Positions 1-10,582 of a stretch of DNA of 64,000 bases are shown here, one piece after another. Location of the stretch: positions 339,807-403,806 of the forward strand of contig BDDD01001660.1 in NCBI GenBank assembly GCA_001972305.1, in the 5' to 3' direction. The first letter of the stretch is position 1, and every line of letters starts with the position of its first letter. This stretch comes from Cephalotus follicularis. Taxonomy: Eukaryota; Streptophyta; Magnoliopsida; Oxalidales; Cephalotaceae. The position numbers and the translations under genes are program-made. The notes beneath the pieces were generated by a model, which saw nothing but the letters and a program-made list of their open reading frames with translations, was not told where the DNA came from and made no database searches.

Positions 1-1
1 T

Positions 2-1084
2 AGTTTTCTCATTGAAGATACCCAAGAGGTAAATTTCATGAATGATGATCCGGTAAGCTACAAAGAAGCCATATGCAATATGGACTCGGAGAAATGGCTC
101 AAAGCCATGAATTCCGAAATGGAATCCATGTACTCCAATTAAATTTGGAATCTAGTGGATCCACCTGAAGGGGTTAAACCCTTAGGTTGCAAATGGATTT
201 TCAAAAGGAATCTTGGAGACGATGGAAAGGTGAAGACCTTAAAAGATAGGCTCATAAACAAAGGTTACAATCAATGGGAAGGGATTGATTATGAGGAAAC
301 TTTCTCTCCCGTAGCCATGCTTAAATCCATTCGGATTTTACTTGCTATAGCTACACATTTAGACTATGAGATATGGCAAATGGATGTGAAAACTGCTTTT
401 CTCAATGAAAATATTGATAAAGACATATATATGACTCAACCTGAGGGTTTCATATCCACTGATAAGGACCAGAAAGTGTGCAAACTTCAGAAGTCCATTT
501 GTGGACTGAGCAAGCTTCAAGAAGTTGGAACATCCGATTCGATGAGATAATCAAAGAGTTTGATTTCATTCAGAATCAAGATGAACCATGTGTATATAAA
601 AAGCTTAGTGGGAGCTCAGTGACTTTTCTGGTCTTGTACGTTGACGACATACTCCTTATAGGAAATGATGTGATCATGTTGTCGAACGTAAAGGATCGGT
701 TATCGACAACTTTTGCCGTGAAAGACTTGGGAGAAGCTTCCTATATCCTGATAATAAATGTCTATAAAGATAGATCAAAAAAGATGATAAGGTTGTCCCA
801 GTCTTTGTACATTGACAGAGTGCTTAAGTGATTTATCATGGAAAATTCCAAGAGAGGTTACCTACCTCTATGTCATGGGATTTCACTTTCTAAGCAGATG
901 TCTCCCAAGATAGCTGAAGAAAGACAAAGGATGATGGACATTCCATATGCTTCAACAATTGGAAGCGTCATGTAGGCTTTGCCTTGCACTAGAGCAGATA
1001 TCGCCTATGTTGTAAGTGTTACAATAAGATATCAGTCAGATCCAGGTAAGAGTCACTGGAAGGCTGTCAAAGATATCCTCAAGT
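2..1084 (+). pseudogene. copia-1 reverse transcriptase region (5' part), decayed
   Basis: This is the reverse transcriptase segment of a Ty1/Copia pol polyprotein, which copies element RNA into DNA in cytoplasmic virus-like particles. Visible landmarks are CKWIFKR, GIDYEETFSPVAMLKSIR, WQMDVKTAFLNE and the catalytic YVDD box in LVLYVDDILLIGND (about 632-670). It is broken: in-frame TAA near 140, a one-base deletion near 510 that moves the frame (the intact relative copia-3 reads GLKQASRSW there), and further stops near 830 and 975. The reading stops abruptly at 1084, where solo LTR A is inserted, and continues at 8264. Gag, protease and integrase lie left of the window. Sequence and LTR match copia-3 closely, so both belong to one family. 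Copia assignment is firm; the lineage within Copia was not determined. Confidence 0.95.
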
Positions 1085-1784
1085 TGTAACTCCCCGTAGC
1101 AGTTTGGAACTTTTTCTATGGTGTATAAATTTTTTTTTTATGGGCTTTGGACTTAATTTGAGTAAGAGAGGAAGGTTAAGTGTTGTTATGTTATAAGCCT
1201 AAGTGTAAAGCATGATTAGTGATAGTTAAATCACTTAAGTGCAGAGCTTGTTGAGGAAGCTTCCATATCCCAAGACAAAAGACGGCTTAAGTTGGGATTA
1301 GTGTGAAGACTTTTGGAGTTGTAGCTATCCTTTCTTCTAGCTTCATCAGAGAGTTTAGAGAGTTTTAGAGAGAGAGAGTTCTAGTTTTCTTCTTCTTCTT
1401 TCCGTTCTTAGCGCCGAACCAGAGGGAGCTTGAAGCGTCCGACCCCAGCAAGAAGAACAAGAGGACGAGGAAAGAAGCAGTCAGCCAGAGGAAGAGCGTA
1501 GCAGAAAGAAGGGACACTAACGTCCAAGGAAGTAGCAAGAACTGTGAGTGGGACATCCCTTCTATGTTTCTAGTTATTTCATGATGTTCTTGATAACTCT
1601 TTCAGTTTCTAATCCCCAGTATAGTGAGAGCTTTCTAACGGGAATTTGTTTCCCTAGCGTCTTTGTATGTTTCTTTTGACAGAAGAGAGAGAAAGAGAGT
1701 TTCTCGAGCACTAGAGGTCAAGTTCTTCAAGTGAACTAGTCACTTTCCAGATAAGGTAACGCGTACGTGCTCAACCCAACTCCT

Positions 1785-2015
1785 CAGCCTACTATTGTCT
1801 ATGATGGGAAGTTGAGTGAGTCTGCCCCCAGCTCCTACCTGGATCTCCTTTACACTATTGTCTATGATGGTGTTTAGGGTATGGGTGCAGCCGAACACTA
1901 TGTACATAGCTCCAACCTCCTCGGTCTACTATTGTCTATGATGGGAAGCCGGGCGAGACTGTCCCCAGGTCCTACCTCAATCTCCTTTATGCTATTGTCT
2001 TTGATGGTGTTTAGG
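1785..2015 (+). repeat. Degenerate tandem repeat in solo LTR A
   Basis: The phrase CTATTGTCTATGATGG occurs about four times (near 1792, 1853, 1929 and, as a variant, 1990). The pattern is a roughly 137-bp unit present twice, each unit holding two copies, with CTCCTACCT and GTGTTTAGGG blocks between. Comparable short-unit repeats are seen in LTRs B and C. Confidence 0.75.
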
Positions 2016-2915
2016 GTTTTAGTACAGCAGAGCTAAGTTGCTAAAAGTAGAGATTAGAGCCTTTCAATAAGTCTTCTAGAGGAGGACTTTGTCCTCGGCA
2101 ATCATGCCATCAGCCCGGTTAAGTAAGAAAAGCAAAGAATAGCAAGCACAGAAGGGAACCATGGGTTCTCGGCAGTTACTACCAAGCAGGCTTCGGCCTA
2201 GATCAGCTCATCGCCACTATAATTAGGCAAGTATATATTATGTAACCAGCAGGGTTCGGCCTATATCAGCATAGCAAAGAAAAGCCAGTTCCTAGCTTAG
2301 ATGTTCTCCTCGGGTGTTTAGCCAGGAAGGACCCCCCCAGTTCTTTTACAGATATCTTTCTTTCAATTAGTTGTACTTTTCAGTTATTTCGTCTTATATG
2401 AACGTTCTAGAACCAGCTAAGCAGAGAAAAGAGTAAGTTTTTCAAGTACTTTGAGCGTTTCTTTATTGAATGCCAGGACATATGTTTGGTTACAATCTTT
2501 TCCCCAGTTGGGATAGTTTTTCATGTTCATGGTAAGCTTTCTTTTAGCACATTCATTTATAAGAATGTACCAGAGGATGTTTCGTTCTCATTCACTTAGT
2601 TTGTTGGACTAATCCCCTCACAGACTGTTTTACAGACAGTAGATACCTTAGCAAGGTAGTTTTGAGCTCAGTACCGTGGAACGTCAGCTCAGGCGTTTAG
2701 CACTTGCATAGAATGGGGCATACTTTGGGTTATGTTACCCTTCTTTTATAGTAGAGTAGCTGAGAATTTACCTTTTTGTATAGACAGTAAGCTTTGTTTG
2801 TTCTTGTGCTTGCCAGAGGAGGCAGTGCGTGTATACCAGAGGATATATATGTAATGGTTTTATACTTTCGAGATATGTTATGAATGTTTTGAGTTCAAGA
2901 TGTGTTTATCATGTG

Positions 2916-3973
2916 TGAAAGGAGCCTATATGGCAACTCTTAATAATAAATTTGTATGCGGAATAAACACAAATTAATCTATGAATATAAACAAGCACAC
3001 AAGAACAAATAATACACTTGTAAGTAAAGAGATAAGGGATAGAGAGTGTGCAAACGATTTATAGTGGTTCGGCAAAATCCGTGCCTACGTCCACTTTCTC
3101 AAGAACCCCTTGAGATTCCACTAGAGACCACTAGAAACCTTTGATTTCGGCTTGCGGGTGCAAATCAAAGCAAAACCACCTTACACGTGATCGACCCCTT
3201 TTGATAATCCTCCTAAGGGTTCACTTCCCTTGATTATCTCGCGAAGGTTTCACTCCTCTCTTTTACAATGAAAGATTTAAAAGATTTGTGTTGTTTACAA
3301 TAAACCTTTTAAAGGTTGGATATGAAAGTGATAGCTAGTTACAAGCTTTTGATGTGAAAGTGTAAATCTCTAGCTTGATGTTCTTTTGTAGATATGCAAG
3401 TTTGAGCTTGGATGTTCAAAGTCTCTCATTGAGATTGGATGATCAAAAGTCTCTTTAATCTTGTTTCTTGGCCTCTATATATAGCTTTCTTCAGTTTATG
3501 GCCGTTGAAGAAGTAATATAGCCGTTGGAGAAGTCTCGAAAGTTGTTGCATAAAAATCGGCTCTTTAAAACGAATTGTGACATTGTTCCAGCCGTCCAAA
3601 GCATCGACGGTGTTGCCTAAAGCGTCGGTGCTTAGGTTACTGTTATGAGTTGATTTTGAATTTTCTCGCTCTGTCTGTCGGCGCTTTGATCTCGGTGTCG
3701 ACTCTTTGGTATAAAGCGCTAACACTTTACTCCTAAGCGTCACCGCTTTGAGTTCTTCAACTGATTTTGCACGTCACTGGTTTTAACCGCAGATGCACGC
3801 TCTTTAGGCGTTGACGCCTTGGACCAAACCGCTGAAGCTTTGATTTCAACCGTCGGCCCTTTGTCCTGTTTCTGCACTTCTTTATTTTGTTTATCTTTTC
3901 TTGCACAGAAAGTAATAAAGTTAAATGCAAATTTGTAATCATTAAAACTTAGGATTGAGACTAAAAGTCAACA
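2916..3973 (-). repeat. 3' LTR of the TR-GAG-like element
   Basis: Read on the minus strand it begins TGTTGACTTTTAGTC and ends GGCTCCTTTCA. It differs from the partner at 6356-7411 by scattered substitutions only, so the insertion is fairly young. Between about 3590 and 3850 it carries a cluster of imperfect palindromes with a GCGTCGACGC-like core. Just downstream in the transcribed direction is a TATATATAG box near 3475-3484. Confidence 0.9.
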
Positions 3974-4607
3974 ATCTCCCCCTTTTTGATGATTACAAAA
4001 ATTTGCTTCATTATGAAAAAATCTATAACATTTCAAAGCAAAAGTACAATTGAAAGATAAGACTTTCTTTAGATACCATCTTAAAAATTTTAGATAAACT
4101 CCCCCTTAATATGACATCTAATTTTCTTTCATTTTCAAAATAGAGATTTATGCAAATAGTCTTATTTAGCTTCCCCTTTACCATAAACTCCCCCTTTAAC
4201 ACATTTTCATTAATAGCACATTTTCATATCTAGCTCCCCCTTAGCATAAGCTATCAATTTTTTCTTAAGCATTAAGCATTCTTCCCCTTTTTGTTAGCAT
4301 CAAAAAGATTATGTCAAAGAATTGACACCAAATAAATTATTTTAAAGGGATACCAACAAGAAAACAAGAATAAAAGAATACCAATTGAAATAAAAACCAT
4401 TGAAAGTTAAAATATCAATATCAAATTATAAAAAAAAAATTAAAGATTTGAGAGTTACCAATTGAAAATTAAAGATTAAATCAATGAGAGCATTATTTTA
4501 TTGTTTAACATAAAACGATACCTCCCCCTCAACAAAAGCTTTCTCACATAAACTTGTGTACTTGAACATCTTGAAATTAACTCCAAGTACACCTACAAAA
4601 ACAAAGT
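3974..4607 (-). other. Non-coding segment between gag and 3' LTR, with repeated PPT-like runs
   Basis: This stretch is AT-rich with no credible coding. It contains about seven CTCCCCCTT-type runs (near 3976, 4099, 4171, 4188, 4234, 4282 and 4522), which are polypurine AAGGGGGAG on the minus strand. The one at 3974-3990 abuts the LTR and is the functional polypurine tract. The others could be additional priming sites or remnants of a lost env-like region, as SIRE elements carry. Confidence 0.65.
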
Positions 4608-6300
4608 TTAAGCTTTTGGTACCCATTTGAACTTGGGTCCTTGCAAGTTAGTCACAAAAGTTCCTTTCGGAACCCAAATCTTTCTAGTTTTACCAAAACA
4701 AAGATTATTTCTAAAAATGCAAGAGGTAGATACATGTCCTAATCTACCACAATAATTGCAAACAATTTTACGCTCATTTTTCTTAACAAAGAAATTCTTA
4801 AAATGTTTGACATTTTTCATTTCTTCGTAGCCAAGTCCGGCTTTGTCAAACACACACCTTTGTAATCCTAAAAGATTATCCAATTTTGCACTACTATTTG
4901 AAAAAATAGAAAAAGATTTCTTTAAAGCCTCAATCTCAATTTTTAGCTTTTCATTTTCTTCCATTGAATCGATTGATAATTTTGAAGAAACATTTAGAAT
5001 GTCAATCTCATTCATATAAAAACTATTCTTACTTTTTAGAGATTCAATTTCATTTATGTGTTTGCTATTTTCACTCTTTAGAATTTCCAATTCTTTAGAC
5101 ATAGAAATAACATTTTTCTTTAGAGACTTATTCTTCAAGCATACATTTTCATATTCATTAAACAAGTTCTCATATGCATTTTGCAATTCATCGAAAGTAA
5201 AGTTTACCTCATTTTCACTTTCATCTCCACTTGTATCTTCTTCCAAAGCCATGAGAGCAAGGTTTACAACCTCTTCATCACTTCTTTCTTCTTCGGAGCT
5301 TGAGGAATCGCTATCATCCCATGTTGCTACCATTGCTTTCTTCTTCTTGGAATGCTCATTCTTCTTCTTGAATTGCTCTTTGTTGAATCGTTCTTTCTTC
5401 TTGAGATTCGGGCACTCGTTTTTGAAATGACCCGGCTTTTTGCACTCTTAGCAAGTCGGTTCTTCCTTTTTGCTCGATTCTTCATCTTGAGGGAATTTCT
5501 TTTTGAAGGCCTTTTTGCCTTTTTGACTCTTGAGGAACTTCTTGAATTGTTTGGAGATAAGTACAATATCATCATCTTCATCACTCTCACTTTCTTCCCT
5601 TAAGGCTTTTAAGGCAATCGTCTTCTTCTTTTTTGCCTCCTCATGCTCATGACTCTTCATCATTGTCTCATGTGTCATCAAGGAGCTGCTCAAGAGGGAG
5701 AGTGGAAAGGTCCTTTGCTTCCTCAATTTCTGTCACCTTTGGAGTCCAACTCTTCGGAAAGCACCTTAAAATTTTCCTTACAAGTTCTTGGTTAGAATAT
5801 GATTTGCCAAGATTTTTAAGGGAGTTAGTAATAGTAGTAAAGCGAGTAAACATATCACCGATACTTTCATTATCATGCATCAAAAATAATTCGTATTCAT
5901 GAACAAGCATGCTAATTTTTGATTCTTTTACTTGATTCGTGCCTTCATATGTGACTTCTAACAAGTCCCACATTTCTTTAGCCGATTCACAAGAGGATAT
6001 ACGATTAAATTCATTTGGGCCAACGGCACAAAATAACACATGTTTAGCTTTTGAATTTAATTGAAGCATTCTAAAATTATTATCATTATACTCATTTTCG
6101 GGCTTAGGAGAGACTACTCCTATTGTTCTTGTGGGCATTCTAGGACCATTTACAACAATATGCCATAATTGATAGTCTAAGGATTGTAAAAATATTGTCA
6201 TTCTAGTTTTCCAAAAACTATAATTGTTTTCGTCAAAAAATGGAGGTCTAGTTATGGATGATCCTTCTAATCCTATGTTTAGATTCATTTGGGTTGCCAT
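4608..6300 (-). pseudogene. gag of the TR-GAG-like element, broken by a frameshift and a stop
   Basis: Gag forms the virus-like particle and packages element RNA. The N-terminal part starts at ATG 6300 (MATQMNLNIGLEG) and has the Copia gag (UBN2-type) fold signature WKTRMTIFLQ, then FTTITNSLKNLGKSY and VTEIEEAKDLSTLPLEQLL. A frameshift near 5690 moves the reading to the frame running from 5726 to 4608. A TAA near 5450 falls inside a first CCHC zinc knuckle, after its first Cys. Downstream come a Lys-rich stretch, an acidic segment (WDDSDSSSSEEERSDEE), a coiled coil rich in E, K, L and N, and a second intact knuckle CNYCGRLGHVSTSC. The order matches gag of copia-2. No pol follows. Confidence 0.88.
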
Positions 6301-6340
6301 GGATCTTTATATTTCTAACAATTAAGAATAATGAAATAAC

Positions 6341-6354
6341 CGCTCTAATACCAA
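6341..6354 (-). other. Primer binding site (initiator tRNA-Met)
   Basis: On the minus strand, immediately after the LTR end CTTTCA, the sequence reads TTGGTATTAGAGCG. This is one base from the TGGTATCAGAGC complementary to the 3' end of plant initiator tRNA-Met. It starts minus-strand DNA synthesis and fixes the element's orientation as minus. Confidence 0.88.
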
Positions 6355-6355
6355 T

Positions 6356-7411
6356 TGAAAGGAGCCTATATGGCAACTCTTAATAATAAATTTGTATGCG
6401 GAATAAACACAAATTAATATATGAATATAAACAAGCACACAAGAACAAATAATACACTTGTAAGTAAAGAGATAAGGGATAGAGAGTGTGCAAACGATTT
6501 ATAGTGGTTCGGCAAAATCCGTGCCTACGTCCACTTTCTCAAGAACCCCTTGAGATTCCACTAGAGACCACTAGCAACCTTTGATTTCGGCTTGCGGGTG
6601 CAAATCAAAGCAAAACCACCTTGCACGTGATCGTCCCCCTTTGATAATCCTCCTAAGGGTTCACTTCCCTTGATTATCTCATGAAGGTTTCACTCCTCTC
6701 TTTTACAATGAAAGATTTAAAGGATTTGTGTTGTTTACAATAAACCTCTTAAAGGTTGGATATGAAAGTAATAGCTAGTTACAAGCTTTTGATGTGAAAG
6801 TGTAAAACTCTAGCTTGATGTTCTTTTGTAGATGTGCAAGTTTTAGATTGGATGTTCAAAGACTCTCTTTGAGATTGGATGATCAAAAGTCTCTTTAATC
6901 TTGTTTCTTGGCCTCTATATATAGCTTTCTTCAGTTTATGGCCGTTGTAGAAGTAATATAGCCGTTGCAGAAGTCTTGAAAGTTGTTGCATAAAAATCGG
7001 CTCTTTAAAATGAATTCTGACATTGTTCTAGCCGTCCAAAGTGTCGACGGTGTTGCCTAAAGCGTCGACGCTTAGGTTACCGTTATGAGTTGATTTTGAA
7101 TTTTCTCGCTCTGTCTGTCGGCGCTTTGATCTCGGTGTTGACTCTTTGGTATAAAGCGCTGACGCTTTACTCCTAAGCGTCGTCGCTTTAAGTTCTTCAA
7201 CTGATTTTGCACGTCATTGGTTTTAACCGCAGATGCACGCTCTTTAGGCGTTGACGCCTTGGACCAAACCGCTGACGCTTTGATTCCAACCGTCGGCGCT
7301 TTGTCCTGTTTCTACACTTCTTTATTTTGTTTATCTTTTCTTGCACAGAAAGTAATAAGGTTAAATGTAAATTTGTAATCATTAAAACTTAGGATTGAGA
7401 CTAAAAGTCAA
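6356..7411 (-). repeat. 5' LTR of the TR-GAG-like element
   Basis: This is the partner LTR of 2916-3973. It holds the palindrome cluster at about 7033-7300, including the perfect 14-bp palindrome AAGCGTCGACGCTT at 7060-7073. The palindromic TATA box CTATATATAG is at 6915-6924, about 110 bp downstream of the cluster on the minus strand. The last bases at 7411 lack the expected terminal CA. Confidence 0.9.
6915..6924 (-). promoter_or_regulatory. TATA box of the TR-GAG-like element
   Basis: CTATATATAG is conserved in both LTRs of the element (also near 3475-3484). It lies between the palindrome cluster and the R/U5 part of the LTR. This is a prediction from motif and position only. Confidence 0.55.
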
Positions 7412-8263
7412 GTGTTTTTTATGAACTTTTTATGTTTTGAGTTTTGTGATCCCAGGCCTGGCGGGGGAGTTAGGGAGTCCCCAGGATTGTGTAGCGGAGA
7501 CGAGCTTAGCGGGGGAGAATAATTAAGGCTAAGGTGGTTGCCTTAAGTTTTTGGAGTGTTACCCGTGGTGGCAGGGTGTCCCCGGGAAAGGTTGCTTTGG
7601 AGTATGACCCCGAGAAGGAGTCCTCAGATAGAAGCCAGGGGAGGCTTGTTAGAAGAAGGCCCGGGATGGACATAAGTTTTGATGTTAATGTTTAAGTTAT
7701 GTTGTGCGTTTTGTTAGTTGTGTTGTTGAGTTGAGCAGGGTTGTACGCCGAGGGTCAACATATGTGTGTGTGGGTTCTCCCCAGGCGCTTATGTTGTTTT
7801 CTCCCCAGGGCGTTAGTTTTTCGCAGCGTTTTGGACTTGGGCTAAGAGTGTTTTAGCCTGGGAAGGAGAAAGACCCGAGGAGAGGGAGTCTCCCCGGGCA
7901 TGTTGGTTAGGTGTGCTCGTGAGTTGCACGTGTGTGCTCTCCCCGGGCATGCTTTGCGCGATATGTTAAGTCTATGTGAGGAGCACGTGGGACTTAAGTA
8001 ATGCAGAGTGTTTCGGAGCCTTGGTTAAGTGAAGCTTTGGGCTTAAGTGATACGACACGTTTGGAGTTTTGGTTTTAAGTAGCGTTGGGCATGAGCAAGA
8101 GAGGTGTTGGGTCCTCTGCCCCGGTTGCCCTGTTAGCTGCACGCCCAGCCCAGCCCAGGCTTTCTCCTCTGGTAGTTTCAGTTTAAGAGGGTTGTTGGCC
8201 AGAGGAGCGCCATCCACGGTCAGGGCATGTGTCCCATAGAGTTAGCGGGAACGGGTCATGACA

Positions 8264-8807
8264 CAAGTACCTTAATAGGACTAAGGATTTATTCTTGATG
8301 TATGGTGGAAAAGGTTTGAAGATTGAGTGTTAAACTGACTCTAATTTTTAGACATATGTGGATGATTCAAAATCAACAGCGGGGTTTGTGTTCACCTTGA
8401 ATGGTGGAGCAGTGAGCTAGAAGAGTTCCAAGCAGCCTACCACTGCAGATTCAATGACTGAAGCTGAATACATTGCGGCATCGGAAGCTGCCGAGGAAGG
8501 TGTATGGATGAAGAAGTTCATCGAAGATTTGGGTGTAGTTCCTGACATTGAAGATCTAGTATCTTTATACTGTGATAACAATGCAGCGATAGCGCAATCC
8601 AAGGAGCCTAGATCGCACTCAAAGTATAAGAACATTCTCAGGCGCTTTCACCTTATACGTGAGATCGTTGATCGTGGAGATATAAAAGTGGAATGAGTTC
8701 CAAGTGAAGACAATATTGCAGACCCGCTTACTAAGGCACTACCAAAGTCGGTCTTTAACAGATTCCTTGATCCTAAGGGTGTGAGACACTATGGCAACTG
8801 GCTTTAG
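8264..8807 (+). pseudogene. copia-1 RNase H region (3' part), decayed
   Basis: This is the direct continuation of the pol reading interrupted at 1084. Removing 1085-8263 and one copy of the 5-bp CAAGT duplication rejoins the two parts. RNase H degrades the RNA strand of the RNA/DNA hybrid. Visible Copia motifs are SKSTAGFVFTLNGGAVS, TEAEYIAASEAAEEGVW, LYCDNNAAIAQSKEPRSHSK, REIVDRGDIKVE and a C-terminal YGNWL ending at a TAG at 8805-8807. In-frame stops occur near 8330, 8350, 8417 and 8694. The polypurine tract and 3' LTR follow within 16 bp, as expected for Copia. Confidence 0.95.
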
Positions 8808-8808
8808 C

Positions 8809-8822
8809 ACTTAGTGGGAGAT
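8809..8822 (+). other. Polypurine tract of copia-1
   Basis: The purine-rich run TTAGTGGGAGAT lies immediately before the LTR that begins TGTTAGAGATG. This is where plus-strand DNA synthesis is primed during reverse transcription. The same sequence in inverse complement flanks the LTR of copia-3 at 34596-34610. Confidence 0.85.
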
Positions 8823-10582
8823 TGTTAGAGATGAAGTGCTGCGAGCCAGTGTCGAGCTTGTATTTACTTTATCTTGTATAAACGATTTAAAAATTCAATA
8901 AAGATGTTTATGTTTTATCAATGGCTATGAGTTCGTTTCATTAATACATGTTTTATTAATTGTAAATGAATCTCCTGAAATAAAGTTAGAGAACCAAGTT
9001 CATGATGAGATCATGATGTGAGAGTTGGAATCTCGGTGTACTTTATTTTGAATCTTCCTGGTCATAGGATTGATGCTCAGGGCATGATCAATCCGGATAG
9101 ACCAGCACGTACTGTCAGATTGGTAAGCAGAGGGTGACTGATCTCACAGTCAATCGCATGGATGATGCTATGACAACTACATGGGTGCTCATTTAATGAT
9201 TTCACTGAAGGTGACTGTTGATAGAATGTCTGTATGGAGTTTTACTTACATGTCAGACATAATTCTAGTTTTACAACAGTGCATGTGGTCCTTGGACATG
9301 AGCTGTCACTGGAAATCTTGTGCATAAGGTGCTGTGTTTTGATGATGCTTAAATACATATTCTATGAAGTGTATACAGACATTAGTTGGACATAGTACGC
9401 TTATGTATGGAGGTATGTGAACTGGCAACAATGAATCTATTGCTTCTACTAAAAGAAGATTATGCTCAGAATGATTTTCGTTAGCGATTAAACGCCTGGC
9501 CATGCTAGCCACGATATCAAGAGTGTGATATCATTGGTTGAATATTAGAGAGGCACCTCTAATATTATTTAAGCTAATGAAAGATAGTCTCGAGGCTAAA
9601 GATTAAATTATTGGGGTCTGACATAATCCGTACCCTAGATTTAATTAGAGCATTGTCAATGGAGGGACTATACGTGCAGGTACCTATAAATAGAGGTTCA
9701 CAAATTATTCATATTACCTAGGGGTCATTATGTATTGCTAGATGTTGATGTCGACTAGTAGGATGCATGAGATTAAATTGATGAATTAATCTTGGAAGAA
9801 AAGAATTAAAAGAGTTTTAATTCGGTATGTTAAAGAGAATATTTTTTATGTGATAATAAATATTTAATTGGATAATTGTGAGCGTCACAGTATTAATCCT
9901 ACGGCTAGCGTAATAGTGAACCCATAAGGTCACACACAATACGGGCAGATATTTCCAACACGTGATGAGAGAAAAATAATTAGGATGTTATTTCCTAATT
10001 ATATTTAATGAGATTAAATATATAAATATAATTAATGAGATTAATTATATTAAAGAAATAAAGAAATTTAAAAGAAAAGAATTTATTTTAAGATAAATGG
10101 CCGGCTTACTAGGAGATTGTGTTTAAACAGGATTAGTCTAGCAGCGAATATATAAACACATCTCCCTATTCACAATTAAGACTTTTGCTCTATTTTGTAA
10201 AACCCTAGCCGCCTCTCTCTTTCTCTCTCTCATTCAATCAAGTGTTGATAGCTTGTGAAGCTTTATGTGTTGGAGATTAAAGTTTGATGTGGATACCTTA
10301 GAGGCTTTCTATACTTGGAAGCTACAACCATTTAATGTTCAACCAGTAGCTGTGCTTTTGGAAGCAAGAAGACACATAGGAAGAAGGAAGGAGCCGCTCC
10401 AATCATGTGATTAATTCCACCTGCTCCTCCCTATTGATTTATATCTAACTATATATGTATGCTCAAAAGATCCTAGAAACAAACCATATGGCTTGATATT
10501 CATGAGATGATAACACAATATATATTTTTGGATTTTATGCATATATATATTTTATTGCCTAAATTTCCATAAGGTTCCAACA
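8823..10582 (+). repeat. copia-1 3' LTR (1760 bp)
   Basis: The long terminal repeat begins TGTTAGAGATG and ends GGTTCCAACA, giving the canonical TG...CA with TGTT/AACA inverted ends. A full homologue in opposite orientation is the copia-3 LTR at 30245-34595, which has the same ends and about the same length once its nested insertion is removed. A TATA-like element TATATAAAC is at about 10149-10157, followed by CT-rich sequence (CTCTCTTTCTCTCTCT near 10215). Athila coding sequence starts right after 10582, so copia-1 jumped into Athila. The matching 5' LTR and target duplication are left of the window. Confidence 0.9.
10149..10157 (+). promoter_or_regulatory. TATA box of copia-1 LTR promoter
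   Basis: TATATAAAC lies about 430 bp before the LTR end. Copia-3 has the same element on the minus strand around 30672-30682, in the equivalent LTR position. Conservation between two separate insertions supports it as the core promoter. Transcription itself cannot be seen. Confidence 0.6.

Larger units (their letters stand above)
2916..7411 (-). mobile_element. TR-GAG-like non-autonomous Copia element
   Basis: This is a 4.5-kb element with two direct LTRs (2916-3973 and 6356-7411), a primer site next to the right LTR, a polypurine tract next to the left LTR, and only a gag-type reading between them. There is no protease, integrase, reverse transcriptase or RNase H. Its gag resembles that of copia-2 in architecture, and the PPT (AAAAAGGGGGAGAT) is nearly the same, so it is probably a SIRE-derived deletion derivative mobilised by another element's enzymes. 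It sits inside solo LTR A. The outer right end reads GTCAA instead of GTCAACA, so the terminal CA is lost and the target duplication cannot be read with certainty; both flanks share GTG. Confidence 0.85.
1085..8263 (+). mobile_element. Solo LTR A (Gypsy-type), with a nested Copia element
   Basis: The sequence begins TGTAACTCCCCG, ends GGGTCATGACA, and is flanked by the perfect 5-bp duplication CAAGT at 1080-1084 and 8264-8268 inside copia-1 pol. Without the nested element 2916-7411 it is about 2.7 kb and has no gag or pol, so it is best read as a solo LTR left by recombination between two LTRs. The TGTAACNCCCC...GACA ends are typical of plant Gypsy (Tekay-like) LTRs. It shares the block GGACTAATCCCCTC with solo LTR B. 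The part 7412-8263 is GC-richer, with many CCCCGGG and TCTCCCC runs. The open reading frames inside are not credible genes. The family was not identified beyond Gypsy-like. Confidence 0.88.

Noticed and set aside
5056..5603. Plus-strand open frames opposite the gag of the TR-GAG-like element
   Set aside because: They are the reverse reading of Lys/Glu-rich coding (giving Phe/Leu/Ser-rich peptides) and shadow the minus-strand gag.
9306..9512. Small frame repeated at 33906-34100 (MAS-ARRLIANEN...)
   Set aside because: Present only because copia-1 and copia-3 LTRs are homologous. It lies in LTR sequence with no conserved start or length.
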